From Pseudomonadota bacterium (GTDB lineage: Bacteria > Pseudomonadota > Gammaproteobacteria > Burkholderiales > Gallionellaceae), in the NCBI GenBank assembly GCA_021782365.1, contig JAJXVB010000003.1, forward strand, positions 62,001 to 126,000: 64,000 nt of DNA, given 5' to 3'. The first letter of the stretch is position 1. Each line of letters begins with the position of its first letter. The translations under genes were made by a program, and so were the position numbers. This document shows, in pieces, positions 50,056 to 61,774 of this stretch. Below the pieces are notes generated by a model. It was given only the letters and a program-made list of their open reading frames with translations, was not told where the DNA came from and made no database searches.

Positions 50056-50210
50056 CAATGCATTAGCCATCTGTGAAGGCGTGCTGTTCGGCCATTGCAG
50101 ACCTTGTGGCTGGTGTCATGAGATGTCAGTTTTGTACATCATTGCCGCCATCCCATTCGGGGTGAAAAGGCTAGTTATTAGGGGGGAGGTTCACCTAATC
50201 GTTTAGGTTG
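50056..50210. other. spacer between polA and the islet
   Basis: 155 bases without a gene. ACCTAA (50193-50198) and TTAGGT (50203-50208) form a small hairpin directly next to the stop of the pentapeptide-repeat gene, without a U-tract on either strand. Nothing else is recognised. Confidence 0.4.
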
Positions 50211-51554
50211 TTATTGTCCATTCCCTTTGTGAAAACGCCTTCGAATAGCAAGTAATAGGAGTGCTACGGTTGATAAAGTAAGAATAGATTGAATGATCGA
50301 GAGTGTGGCGACCATGGGGCTCGTTACCATTAGGAATGCCCGCTTGTTAAACATGCCCAGTGGATTGAAGATATTCTGAATGGAAAATCCAACAGCGGGC
50401 GGGATCTTTGTTAACCATGATACTGCTTTTTCATTGGCCTGAACTATTCCACCCGTCACGTAGTAGCAAGCTGTAAAATAAAGGCTAATTAGAAGTAAGG
50501 TAACTAGGGGTCTAACTATGTTTTCTCCATACTCGGAAATTATGTCATAGAGATTGGACAAGTTTCCGGTTATAGAAAACCAATTATCTTTGAGTATTAA
50601 ATTGCAACTGGTGCGTTGTTCGTAAGTAAAAAATCGACCTTCTTCCTCCGCAGCTCGAAAGGAACCCATTATAAGCTTTAGGGTGCGGTAGGCTCGCCAG
50701 TCCTCTTCAGTAAGAAAACTCTTGAATACTGCTTTATGAAAGGATGTGTCTGGGTGAACTTGTGCCTTGTGGAATAGTGGGGGCTTTGTAAAGATCGTAC
50801 CAGAGAATTTGGTTTTCGTTTTGAATTCAGCGTTTGAGTAGTTCAACTCGTCGCTAAATGACGCTGAGGAGAAATTTACTTCATTGAAGATAGCTTGAGC
50901 AAATGTGGCTCTTCGTCGGAATTTGGCGTTGTTGAAGTTGCTGGAATTATCGAATAACGTATTAGAAAAATCGGCATCGTCTTCAAAAATTGCATTTGCG
51001 AATTCAACGTCCCGAACAAATCTGGTTTTTTTGAATTCGGCTTCAGGCTCAAACTGGGAGTTTCGGAAGGTGATCGGACACCTAAATTCGATATCAGTAA
51101 AAATTCCCTTTTTGCAAATTGTTACCGAGTCAAAATTGATATTTCCATTTACGTTTGTCTGATCCATATCGATACCGTCTGCGAAAATGGACCCTTTAAA
51201 TGTGATACTCATATTGGGGAACGAATACCTCATCAGCAAACCAGCTGCTCTGTAGCTTCGAAATGTAAAATCGCCGGAGATATATAGGTAAGATAAATCA
51301 ATGGAGAGCAAATCTAGTGGTACATCATGGGTGGTGCTACTGTTTCTCTCTACGGTGGAATACGTTCGGTATTTCATACCCTCATTAAGAAGCAAATTTA
51401 TTTCTGTGGCGGATGCGGCATTCAGGGCATTTCCATCTTTTGAGAATATCTGGGTGCCGTGCTCATCTTTTGCACGTTCTAACTTAGCTCGAAAGGCTTT
51501 TACGATTGCCTCCCATGCTGTCTTGATTTTTTCCAGTTCTTCTATTTGATCCAT
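50211..51554 (-). CDS. pentapeptide-repeat membrane protein
   Basis: 447 residues from ATG 51554; a TTG 24 bases upstream is less likely. An N-terminal helical region is followed by degenerate pentapeptide repeats (about residues 110-300; recurring Phe every fifth residue, as in DVEFANAIFEDDADFSNTLF). A charged helix comes next, then a C-terminal membrane region (about 355-440) with three or four hydrophobic segments, including VRPLVTLLLISLYFTACYYV. The layout resembles membrane-anchored pentapeptide proteins with a channel-like tail. Composition is AT-rich and codon use is unlike the neighbours, suggesting transfer. Function is unknown; a defence or transport role is possible. Confidence 0.75.
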   Translation of the reverse strand: MDQIEELEKIKTAWEAIVKAFRAKLERAKDEHGTQIFSKDGNALNAASATEINLLLNEGMKYRTYSTVERNSSTTHDVPLDLLSIDLSYLYISGDFTFRSYRAAGLLMRYSFPNMSITFKGSIFADGIDMDQTNVNGNINFDSVTICKKGIFTDIEFRCPITFRNSQFEPEAEFKKTRFVRDVEFANAIFEDDADFSNTLFDNSSNFNNAKFRRRATFAQAIFNEVNFSSASFSDELNYSNAEFKTKTKFSGTIFTKPPLFHKAQVHPDTSFHKAVFKSFLTEEDWRAYRTLKLIMGSFRAAEEEGRFFTYEQRTSCNLILKDNWFSITGNLSNLYDIISEYGENIVRPLVTLLLISLYFTACYYVTGGIVQANEKAVSWLTKIPPAVGFSIQNIFNPLGMFNKRAFLMVTSPMVATLSIIQSILTLSTVALLLLAIRRRFHKGNGQ

Positions 51555-51868
51555 TTCCACAGCCCTTCTCGTCTGCAAAACGTCGACCTTATACTATTAA
51601 GCTCTTTTTCTGCACAGCATGTGTCCTGCCCCCAATTTTAGTGCCAAGTCAAATTTAGTAAAGACAGTTAGTTAATAGAAAGCCGACCCAGGTGGGGCAA
51701 GCTGTTTAAGTCCGCTCAGGCCGAGCTTCAGACTGCCCTCCTCGGCCAATGCAGATGAGATCATCCGGGTGAGAGGCTTTTGGAACGCCAGGTTTGTCAC
51801 AGAAGAAATCCGACACTTTGCTATCAACTGATATATAATAAATTATCAATTGATAATGGAGAAAAGGC
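51555..51868. other. gene-free stretch with a possible IS end
   Basis: About 310 bases without a gene between the pentapeptide-repeat gene and the antitoxin gene. TGTCCTGCCCCCAATTTTAG from 51622 resembles the terminal repeat of IS3-family elements of the IS407 type, from memory, but no transposase or second end is present. The right part holds the toxin-antitoxin operator (51822-51856). Confidence 0.4.
51822..51856. promoter_or_regulatory. twin operator and promoter of the RES/Xre pair
   Basis: TATCAACTGATA (51822-51833) and TATCAATTGATA (51844-51855) are two copies of the same inverted repeat, TATCA-NN-TGATA, exactly 22 bp apart, about two helix turns. The second is the core of a perfect 14-bp palindrome (51843-51856). 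A TATAAT (51834-51839) lies between them, with CCGACA (51810-51815) as a possible -35 at 18 bp. A repressor bound to both would cover the promoter, fitting autoregulation by the antitoxin. Confidence 0.65.
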
Positions 51869-52297
51869 ATGGCTACTGCCTCTATAGATGATTTTCGAAA
51901 ATGGCGTTCATCGGTTGCCGATTCTGACGCAGGAACAAGGATTAACTTAATCCGTAAAGGCATCAGCTCTCACGTTTTGGTTACTGCGAGCGAGTATTTC
52001 AATATGCCTCGTGCGCAATTCGCAAAAATAATAGGCATGTCCCCTGCGACTGCGGAACGCAAAATAAAAAGTCATTCGTTACTTGGGCCTGTTGAGTCTG
52101 AACGATTGGAGCGACTTGCAATTATTGAAGATACAGCGGAAAAAGTTTTTGGTAATGCAGACCAGGCGAAAATGTGGTTGTTGCGTAAAAATCTTGTTTT
52201 TGGCGATGACACGCCGCTTTCAATGCTGGATACAGAAACAGGTGCAGGTGAGGTGAAAAAAGTGCTCGCCTCGATTGCTTATGGCGGCGCTGTTTGA
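51869..52297 (+). CDS. Xre/ParS/MbcA-type antitoxin
   Basis: 142 residues. The middle part (FNMPRAQFAKIIGMSPATAERKIKSHSLLGPVESERLERLAII) is a helix-turn-helix typical of RES-associated Xre antitoxins, and the C-terminus (EDTAEKVFGNADQAKMWLLRKNLVFGDDTPLSMLDTETGAGEVKKVL) is the DUF2384 toxin-binding domain. It should bind and block the RES toxin and repress its own promoter through the twin operators just upstream. GGAG precedes the ATG. Its TGA overlaps the toxin ATG. Confidence 0.92.
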   Translation: MATASIDDFRKWRSSVADSDAGTRINLIRKGISSHVLVTASEYFNMPRAQFAKIIGMSPATAERKIKSHSLLGPVESERLERLAIIEDTAEKVFGNADQAKMWLLRKNLVFGDDTPLSMLDTETGAGEVKKVLASIAYGGAV

Positions 52298-52770
52298 TGC
52301 ATGCGTGGCGCATTGCAAAAAAACAGTTTGCACTTGATCGACAAGGAAGCGGTGCAAGACTTGCTGGCGGACGCTGGAATAATCCTGGTGTGGCGGTTGT
52401 GTATGCCGGCATGACGCCAGAGATTGCCGCCATGGAAAAACTGGTGCACACCGGAGACATTCTTCCATCCGACCTTGTATTGGTGAGGTTTGATCTTCCA
52501 GATAAAAAAAGCCTGTATCGTTCCTATGAAGTTGAGGATTTGCCTAAAGGCTGGGATGCCTTGCCTGGATCAGCATCAGCGGTAAATATTGGAGACTCAT
52601 TCGTTATGGAGGGTAATTTTTTAGGAGTGATCGTTCCATCAGCCGTGATGCCTGAAGCAAAAAACATCGTTCTCAATCCAAATCACAAAGCCTTTGCAAG
52701 TGTCAGTATGAATGTCATTCGGCCATTTGAATTCGATTCCCGATTGTTTAATCAATCAAGGAGTATTTGA
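52297..52770 (+). CDS. RES-domain toxin
   Basis: 157 residues from ATG 52297, which overlaps the antitoxin stop, so translation is coupled. The family signature LAGGRWNNPGVAVVYAGMTPE with Arg26 and Tyr36, and Glu47 in AMEKLVH, is intact; these match the conserved Arg/Tyr/Glu set of RES toxins, which degrade or modify NAD(H)-related substrates in ParT and MbcT (family knowledge). Length and motifs suggest an active enzyme. The pair is inside an AT-rich islet. Confidence 0.9.
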   Translation: MHAWRIAKKQFALDRQGSGARLAGGRWNNPGVAVVYAGMTPEIAAMEKLVHTGDILPSDLVLVRFDLPDKKSLYRSYEVEDLPKGWDALPGSASAVNIGDSFVMEGNFLGVIVPSAVMPEAKNIVLNPNHKAFASVSMNVIRPFEFDSRLFNQSRSI

Positions 52771-52942
52771 ATGACCAAGAGTTTTTCAGACAGTTGCGGC
52801 TAACTTGCAACTGAGTAGCGCTAAATGGTATGAGATACGCTTGCAATGCTGGCCAAACTTTGCCAAGTTTCAGGGTAAAGCAGCAGAAAATGATGAAGGC
52901 ATGGAGTATGATTCACGAATAACTCACGACAGGGAGAATTGA
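52771..52942 (+). pseudogene. frameshifted small gene after the RES toxin
   Basis: An ATG at 52771 follows the toxin stop directly and has AAGGAG seven bases upstream, so it looks like a real start. In frame it ends after 10 residues (TAA at 52801). Skipping one T in the T5 run at 52782-52786 opens a frame of about 56 residues (beginning MTKSFQTVAANLQLSSAKWY and running to TGA 52940-52942) that ends right before the next gene. It is either a decayed third gene of the module, a sequencing error, or a frameshifted small ORF. No family is recognised. Confidence 0.45.
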
Positions 52943-52943
52943 A

Positions 52944-53357
52944 ATGGGACTTTTTGATTCAATCGTAGCGCAGGCCGAAGGGGCTTTGACCAATGCGATC
53001 GAGGGCGCTCATCCTGGGCTGATGGAGGAAGTCACTGGCTTGATCAATGGCTCGGGCGGGCTCGAGAATCTGGTTTCTGCTTTCCGTGAAAAGGGGTTTG
53101 GAGAGGCTGTCGCATCCTGGATCGGGATCGGGCAGAACCTTCCCATTTCAAGCGAACAACTACAGTCGGTGCTGGGGAATGAGCAGGTCGAGGCCATTGC
53201 GCAGAAACTGGGGCTGTCCACTTCGGATGTGGCGCAGAAACTGTCTACACTGTTACCTCAGGTGATCGACAAACTCACGCCGGATGGACAGTTGCCCGAA
53301 AGTAATCTGCTGGAGCAGGGGCTGGCCCTCTTGAAAGGGCTGGGCGGGAATGCCTGA
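52944..53357 (+). CDS. YidB family (DUF937) protein
   Basis: 137 residues: MGLFDSIVAQAEGALTNAIEG, a Gly-rich middle (INGSGGLENLVSAFREKGFGEAVASWIG) and a helical end with LGLSTSDVAQKLSTLLPQVIDKLTP. These are features of the YidB/DUF937 family of small, presumably cytoplasmic proteins of unknown function. A GGGAG ribosome binding site is present. Composition returns to the chromosomal average here, marking the right edge of the islet. Confidence 0.88.
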   Translation: MGLFDSIVAQAEGALTNAIEGAHPGLMEEVTGLINGSGGLENLVSAFREKGFGEAVASWIGIGQNLPISSEQLQSVLGNEQVEAIAQKLGLSTSDVAQKLSTLLPQVIDKLTPDGQLPESNLLEQGLALLKGLGGNA

Positions 53358-53375
53358 GGGCCTGGGTGCTTCAGG

Positions 53376-53630
53376 CTACATCGAATTCCATTTGGTGCAA
53401 TAGCCGTTCGGGGATATCTCATCGTCCCCGGGGATGACCCGGCATCGACCAAGGTCCTTGTCTCCGGCGATGAATTCGAGACAGCTCGAGCAGCTCATGC
53501 CGTCTTTGGGCATGCCTTGATACTGGAAGGTCTGGCGCAGGCTGACATTGGTCTTGGCGCTCGCTTCACCGGAAAACAGGCAAAGCAGCGCGGCTGCCTT
53601 GAGGAACTGCCTGCGCCCGGTATCGGCCAT
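53376..53630 (-). CDS. hip: high-potential iron-sulfur protein
   Basis: 84 residues. The twin-arginine signal RRQFLKAAALLCLFSG indicates Tat export of the folded protein. The mature part binds one [4Fe-4S] cluster through Cys47, Cys50, Cys63 and Cys78 (C-x2-C-x12-C-x14-C, the HiPIP spacing). HiPIPs are periplasmic electron carriers and are related to the Iro protein of iron oxidisers. It lies 4 bases downstream of acsA on the same strand and is probably cotranscribed with it. The electron donor is not known. Confidence 0.9.
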   Translation of the reverse strand: MADTGRRQFLKAAALLCLFSGEASAKTNVSLRQTFQYQGMPKDGMSCSSCLEFIAGDKDLGRCRVIPGDDEISPNGYCTKWNSM

Positions 53631-53634
53631 GGCG

Positions 53635-55599
53635 CTACTTCACCGCGTTCTTCAGTTGCTCGAGGATCGCGGGGTTTTCGAGCGTCGACACATCCTGCGT
53701 GATCTCCTCGCCCTTCGCGATCGCGCGCAAGAGGCGGCGCATGATCTTGCCCGAACGCGTCTTGGGCAGATTTTCTCCGAAACGGATTTCGTCCGGTTTT
53801 GCGATCGGCCCGATTTCCTTGCCTACCCAGTTGCGCAGCGTCTCGGCGATTTCACGGGCTTTGTCGTCATCCGGGCGGGCGCCTTTGAGGACGACGAAGG
53901 CGACGACCGCCTCTCCCTTGATTTCGTGAGGCTTGCCGACCACGGCCGCTTCCGCGACCAGGGGATTGGCGACGAGCGCGGATTCGATTTCCATCGTGCC
54001 CAGACGGTGGCCGGAGACATTGAGCACGTCGTCTATGCGTCCCATGATCCAGAAGTAGCCATCCTCATCCTTGTGCGCGGAGTCGCCCGCGAGGTAGGCG
54101 CCGTGCATCTCTGCAGGGAAATAGCTCTTCTTGTAGCGCTCGGGGTCTCCCCATATGGTGCGGATCTGCGACGGGAAGGGGCGCTTGATCACCAGAAAGC
54201 CGCCGTGCTGGTCGTGCACTTCCTCTCCCGCCTCGTTCACGATGGTCGCCATGATGCCGGGCAGCGGCAGCGTGCAGGTTCCGGGTTTGATCGGCATCGC
54301 GCCCGGCAAAGGGGCGATCATGTGGCTGCCGGTCTCGGTCTGCCACCAGGTGTCCACGATGGGGCATCTTGCATTGCCCACGGTATTGTAATACCACATC
54401 CAGGCTTCCGGATTGATGGGCTCTCCCACAGAACCCAGAAGGCGAAGGCTGGAAAGATCATACTGTTTCGGCAATTCTCCGCCCAGCTTGATCAGCGAGC
54501 GGATCGCGGTGGGGGCGGTGTAGAAAGTCGTGACCCGGTGCTCCTGTATCATCTTCCAGAAGCGCCCTGCATCGGGATAAGTGGGTACGCCTTCGAAGAT
54601 CACCTGGGTTGCGCCCATCGCCAGGGGGCCATAGGCGACATAGCTGTGTCCCGTGATCCAGCCGACGTCGGCCGTGCACCAGAAGATGTCGCTTGCCTTG
54701 TAGTCGAAAACCCACTTCATCGAGAGCATCGCGCCCAGAAGATATCCGCCGCTCGAATGCTGCACGCCCTTTGGTTTCCCGGTGGATCCTGAGGTGTAGA
54801 GGATGAAAAGAGGGTGCTCCGAATCCACCCAGGCAGGCTCGCATTCGGTGTTCTGACTCGAGGCCAGCTCGTGCCACCACACATGGTTTGCATCATTCCA
54901 TGCGATATCGCCTCCGGTTCTCTTGTAGACGATGACGCTGTGCACCGATTCGCAATCCCCCAATGCCAGCGCCTCATCCACTGCGGGTTTCAGGGGGATC
55001 ACGCGCCCGCCGCGCAGCTGCGCATCGGCCGTGATGACTGCAGAGGCTTTCGCATCGACGATGCGCTCGTGCAGGCTCTTTGCGGAAAATCCGCCGAACA
55101 CGACCGAATGGATCGCGCCTATGCGCGCGCATGCCTGCATCGCGATCACGGCTTCTATGCTCATGGGCATGTAGATCACCACGCGGTCGCCCATCTTGAT
55201 GCCGCGCGATTTCAGGCCGTTGGCAAACTGGCATACGCGCGCATGCAGCTCGCGATAGTTGATTCTCGTGACCTTGCCGTCATCCGCCTCGAAGATGATC
55301 GCGGTCTTCTCGCCATCGGATGCAAGGTGCTTGTCCAGGCAGTTGTAGGAGACGTTCAGCGCGCCGTCCTCGAACCATTTGTAAAAGGGCGCATCCTTCT
55401 CGTTCAGGATTTTTGTGAAAGGCTTTTCCCACTGCAGCATCTCTCTGGCAAGCCTTGCCCAGAAGCCCGCGTAGTCGTCTGCCGCTTCCTGGCATAGCGC
55501 CTGATAGGCTTTCATGCCCGAGACATTGGCCCTTGCGACGAATTCGTCGGATGGTTTGAAGACGCGATTTTCGTGCAAGACGGACTGGATGTTGGACAT
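53635..55599 (-). CDS. acsA: acetyl-CoA synthetase
   Basis: AMP-forming ligase that activates acetate. 654 residues. The adenylation motifs are complete: P-loop [38 protein letters not shown] and the C-terminal [11 protein letters not shown] whose Lys is the site of acetylation control in the family. In an autotroph it may allow acetate scavenging. It is followed by the HiPIP gene. Confidence 0.97.
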   Translation of the reverse strand: MSNIQSVLHENRVFKPSDEFVARANVSGMKAYQALCQEAADDYAGFWARLAREMLQWEKPFTKILNEKDAPFYKWFEDGALNVSYNCLDKHLASDGEKTAIIFEADDGKVTRINYRELHARVCQFANGLKSRGIKMGDRVVIYMPMSIEAVIAMQACARIGAIHSVVFGGFSAKSLHERIVDAKASAVITADAQLRGGRVIPLKPAVDEALALGDCESVHSVIVYKRTGGDIAWNDANHVWWHELASSQNTECEPAWVDSEHPLFILYTSGSTGKPKGVQHSSGGYLLGAMLSMKWVFDYKASDIFWCTADVGWITGHSYVAYGPLAMGATQVIFEGVPTYPDAGRFWKMIQEHRVTTFYTAPTAIRSLIKLGGELPKQYDLSSLRLLGSVGEPINPEAWMWYYNTVGNARCPIVDTWWQTETGSHMIAPLPGAMPIKPGTCTLPLPGIMATIVNEAGEEVHDQHGGFLVIKRPFPSQIRTIWGDPERYKKSYFPAEMHGAYLAGDSAHKDEDGYFWIMGRIDDVLNVSGHRLGTMEIESALVANPLVAEAAVVGKPHEIKGEAVVAFVVLKGARPDDDKAREIAETLRNWVGKEIGPIAKPDEIRFGENLPKTRSGKIMRRLLRAIAKGEEITQDVSTLENPAILEQLKNAVK

Positions 55600-55741
55600 T
55601 ACGGACTCCTGGGTTGGCGCAAAAACTGGAAATTGATGTTAGTTTTATTGGGCACTGCCTGTCAATCGCCAGAACGCGTCGGATCGTTCCAGAGTGGGTG
55701 CGATTCTTGCCAAATTCAGCGCATTTTGCTCTCTTCAAACT

Positions 55742-55769
55742 TTGAGAGTGGGGCTTTTTACGGTATCAT
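55742..55769 (+). promoter_or_regulatory. promoter of pyrG
   Basis: TTGAGA (55742-55747) and TATCAT (55764-55769) each match the sigma-70 hexamers at 5 of 6 positions and are 16 bp apart. Transcription would begin near 55776, only a few bases before the pyrG ATG at 55778, so the main transcript may lack a leader. No ribosome binding site is seen in front of the ATG. Confidence 0.55.
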
Positions 55770-55771
55770 AA

Positions 55772-57433
<1,662 letters not shown>

Positions 57434-57444
57434 GAGGTGGCATC

Positions 57445-58296
57445 GTGAAACTATGCAATTTTGAAGTCGGGCTTGACCGCCCTTTGTTCCTGATCGCAGG
57501 CCCTTGCGTGATCGAATCCCATCAGATGGCGATGGATACCGCGGGCGCCTTGCAGGAAATCTGCCTTGAGTTGAACTTGCCTTTCATTTACAAGTCCTCC
57601 TACGACAAGGCAAACCGCAGCTCAGGAAAATCGTTTCGCGGCTTCGGAATGGATGCGGGATTGAAGATATTGAGCGAGGTCAAATCCCAGCTCGGCGTGC
57701 CGGTGCTCACCGATGTGCACGGCATAGATGAGATCGAGCCAGTCGCCTCCGTTGTCGATGTCTTGCAGACACCAGCCTTCCTGTGCAGACAGACCGACTT
57801 CATCCAGGCGGTGGCAAGCGCCGGCAAGCCCGTGAACATCAAGAAGGGACAGTTCCTTTCCCCCTGGGACATGCAGAACGTGGTCGAGAAGGCCAAGGAC
57901 GCAAGCGGCCAGGACAACATCATGGTGTGCGAGAGGGGTGCGACATTCGGTTACAACAACCTGGTCTCGGACATGCGTTCGCTTTCCGTGATGCGCAACA
58001 CCGGATGCCCTGTGGTTTTCGATGCCACGCATTCCGTGCAACTGCCGGGAGGGCAGGGAACGGCTTCCGGAGGGCAACGCGAATTCGTGCCCGTGCTGGC
58101 GCGCGCGGCTGTCGCGGCAGGCGTTTCGGGGCTTTTCATGGAAACCCACCCGAATCCTTCGAAGGCCTTGTCTGACGGGCCGAATGCATTTCCGCTGGGC
58201 CATCTGAAGTCTCTCTTGAAGACCCTGATGGTGCTGGACGAGACGGTCAAGCAGCAGGGCTTGATTGAAGAGAAGATCGATTTGAAGAATTGCTGA
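57445..58296 (+). CDS. kdsA: 3-deoxy-D-manno-octulosonate 8-phosphate synthase
   Basis: Condenses phosphoenolpyruvate with arabinose 5-phosphate in Kdo synthesis for lipopolysaccharide. 283 residues; motifs [53 protein letters not shown] and [17 protein letters not shown] are all typical. It begins 11 bases after pyrG and precedes eno. Confidence 0.98.
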   Translation: MKLCNFEVGLDRPLFLIAGPCVIESHQMAMDTAGALQEICLELNLPFIYKSSYDKANRSSGKSFRGFGMDAGLKILSEVKSQLGVPVLTDVHGIDEIEPVASVVDVLQTPAFLCRQTDFIQAVASAGKPVNIKKGQFLSPWDMQNVVEKAKDASGQDNIMVCERGATFGYNNLVSDMRSLSVMRNTGCPVVFDATHSVQLPGGQGTASGGQREFVPVLARAAVAAGVSGLFMETHPNPSKALSDGPNAFPLGHLKSLLKTLMVLDETVKQQGLIEEKIDLKNC

Positions 58297-58326
58297 GAAT
58301 ACGTGGTTAATTTTGAATAAGGATAA

Positions 58327-59613
<1,287 letters not shown>

Positions 59614-59642
59614 GGTGCTGCAAGGATCAGCCATTGCAACAG

Positions 59643-59673
59643 CGCCCCGGTTTAAGCTCCGGGGCGTTTTTTT
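59643..59673 (+). terminator. intrinsic terminator after eno
   Basis: CGCCCCGG (59643-59650) and CCGGGGCG (59659-59666) form a perfect 8-bp GC stem with an 8-base loop, followed by seven T. ftsB begins 30 bases further on, so ftsB must rely on read-through or its own promoter. Confidence 0.9.
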
Positions 59674-59703
59674 ATAGGCATTGCAAATATAGTTTCGGGA
59701 CAC

Positions 59704-60024
59704 ATGAGAATCGTCACCTTGATACTGATCGTGCTGCTGCTCCTGTTGCAGTATCCGCTCTGGCTCGGGCGCGGAGGCTGGTTGCGGGTGTGGGATCTGC
59801 ATCGTCAGGTCGAAGCCCAAAAACAGGTCAACGCGCAGACTGCCGCCCGCAATGCGATGCTCGATGCGGAAGTGCGCGACCTGAAACAGGGCACGGAGGC
59901 GATCGAGGAGCGCGCCCGCAACGATCTCGGGATGGTCAAGAAGGACGAAGTTTATTATCAGATTCTGGACGATGCGGCGAATGCCGCTAGTAGCCCAGCG
60001 CCCGCGCAGCCTGATAAAAGATGA
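59704..60024 (+). CDS. ftsB: cell division protein FtsB
   Basis: 106 residues; a bitopic inner-membrane protein of the FtsQLB divisome complex. A short N-terminus, one membrane segment (LILIVLLLLLQYPLWLG, about 6-22), then a coiled coil (about 32-70, ending ERARNDLGMVKKDEVYYQI, the conserved FtsB motif). The last 38 bases overlap the convergent end of feoB. Confidence 0.94.
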   Translation: MRIVTLILIVLLLLLQYPLWLGRGGWLRVWDLHRQVEAQKQVNAQTAARNAMLDAEVRDLKQGTEAIEERARNDLGMVKKDEVYYQILDDAANAASSPAPAQPDKR

Positions 60025-61774
60025 AGCTCACGAGCCAGGCAAGCGTGAGCGACCAGGCAATCGAAAACAGCATGAATCCCATGCTCTTCGATTCGCTCTT
60101 CAAGGTCGCGATGGTTGAAAGACAGGGCGTGTAGATCAGCGTGAACAGCATGAAGCTGTAGGCTTCTACCCAGTCCAACTGATGGGAAAGAATTCCCGTA
60201 AGCTGAGAGCCGGCAAGGCCGTAGATCACGGCGAGAGAGCCGATGACGATTTCCTTTGCGACGAATCCGAAGATCAATGCGACGGTCAGCTGTTCGTTGA
60301 TGCCGATCGGAGAGAAGACCGGATGCAGCCAGTGGCCTATCATGCCGGAAATTGTTGCAGGGCCCGCGGGTTGAGCTGAGAAGGGGATGTGGGTGAGCAG
60401 CCAGACCAGCACGACGCCCGCGATGATGAAGCTCGTCGCGCGGCTTAAGAAGTGCCTCACTTCAAGCCAGCCTCTGAGCACCATCTGGCGCAAGGTCGGG
60501 AAGCGATAAGGCGGAAGCTCCAGCACGAAGGGCTCGTTGTTGGCGAATCTGCCCTTGAAGAACAGCGCGGTCAGGATGGCCGATGCGAAGCTGAAAAGAT
60601 AAAGCGAGAAGAGGGCTATCGGTGCTGCATGGGCTGAAAACACCGCAGTGATGATGAAGATGAAAACCTGAAGCCTTGCCGAACAGAGCGAAAATGGGAT
60701 CACCAGCATGGTAAGCAGGCGGATCGCGCGCGAGCGCATCACGCGCGTGCCCATAAGCGCCGGCACGTTGCAGCCAAAACCCATCAGGAGCATCACGAAT
60801 CCTCTTCCATCCAGGCCCATTCTTGCCATCAGCGCATCCATCAGGAATGCGGCTCGCGAAAGATAACCGCTGTCTTCGACGATCGCCATCAGCAAGAAGA
60901 ACAGCACGATCACGGGAACGAAGGCTGCGACCGTCGCAATGCCGTTGTATGCGCCATCCAGAAGCAATCCCTGAAGCGCCTGAGGCAGGCCGCTCAACAA
61001 AGGGGATAGGGCGGTGTCCCTCAGCCACGAAAGTCCGGAGGCGATCCCGGCCTGCAAGGGCTGGCTGAAAAAGAAGATGCCCTGAAACAGCAGATACATG
61101 ATGCCGAAGAAGATAGGCAAACCGAGCACGGGGTGCAGCATCACGCGGTCCAGCCTCTGGGTGAGGCTGTCTGGCAGGCGCGCCGGTATTTGCACCGTCT
61201 GTTTCAGCACTTTCGCCATCTGGGCTTCGATCTGTTCGTCCACTTCAAGCTGGCTTTGCAGTTCCTCTTTCATGCCGGGTGTGGGGAAGCTGAGCGCGCG
61301 TCTTATGGCCTCCAGCGCCTCAGGGTAGCCTGTCCCGTATTTCGCGCTGATCTGGAATACCGGCATCTCGAGCAGTTCGGACATTTTTTTCGCATCTATC
61401 GTGATGCCGTATTTTTTTGCCTCGTCGTTCATGTTGAGCAACACGACGATGTTGATGCTGAGCGCCTTGAGCTGCAACAGGAGGCTTATCTGGCGCTCTA
61501 TCTGGCTTGCGTTGAGAATCACTAAAGCAAGATCTGGCACGTTGTCGTGCAGGAAGTGGCGCACGACCTGTTCGTCGTCAGAGTATCCGTGCAGGTCGTA
61601 GATGCCAGGCAGGTCGATGATCTCGACCATGTCGGAGCCTAAAAGGATTTTTCCGCTATAGAGTTCGACCGTGATGCCCGGCCAGTTTCCAACTCTCGCC
61701 GAACCTCCCGTCATGCGGTTGAACAGCGTGGACTTGCCGGTGTTGGGCATGCCAAGCAAGGCGATGCGCTTCAT
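59987..61774 (-). CDS. feoB: ferrous iron transport protein FeoB
   Basis: 595 residues. The N-terminal GTPase-like domain has G1 LLGMPNTGKSTLFN, switch-I RVGNWPGITVE, G3 DLPGIYDL and G4 NMNDE; the usual G1 Asn after Gly is Met here. Two Gate domains follow (about 205-595, with EDSGYLSRAAFLMD, GFGCNVPALMGTRV and PFSLCSARLQVF). It is shorter than E. coli FeoB (773) mainly at the linker and C-terminus, as in many compact FeoBs. It imports Fe(II) over the inner membrane, with feoA 4 bases upstream overlapping. Confidence 0.95.
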   Translation of the reverse strand: MKRIALLGMPNTGKSTLFNRMTGGSARVGNWPGITVELYSGKILLGSDMVEIIDLPGIYDLHGYSDDEQVVRHFLHDNVPDLALVILNASQIERQISLLLQLKALSINIVVLLNMNDEAKKYGITIDAKKMSELLEMPVFQISAKYGTGYPEALEAIRRALSFPTPGMKEELQSQLEVDEQIEAQMAKVLKQTVQIPARLPDSLTQRLDRVMLHPVLGLPIFFGIMYLLFQGIFFFSQPLQAGIASGLSWLRDTALSPLLSGLPQALQGLLLDGAYNGIATVAAFVPVIVLFFLLMAIVEDSGYLSRAAFLMDALMARMGLDGRGFVMLLMGFGCNVPALMGTRVMRSRAIRLLTMLVIPFSLCSARLQVFIFIITAVFSAHAAPIALFSLYLFSFASAILTALFFKGRFANNEPFVLELPPYRFPTLRQMVLRGWLEVRHFLSRATSFIIAGVVLVWLLTHIPFSAQPAGPATISGMIGHWLHPVFSPIGINEQLTVALIFGFVAKEIVIGSLAVIYGLAGSQLTGILSHQLDWVEAYSFMLFTLIYTPCLSTIATLKSESKSMGFMLFSIAWSLTLAWLVSFIFYQAARALGY

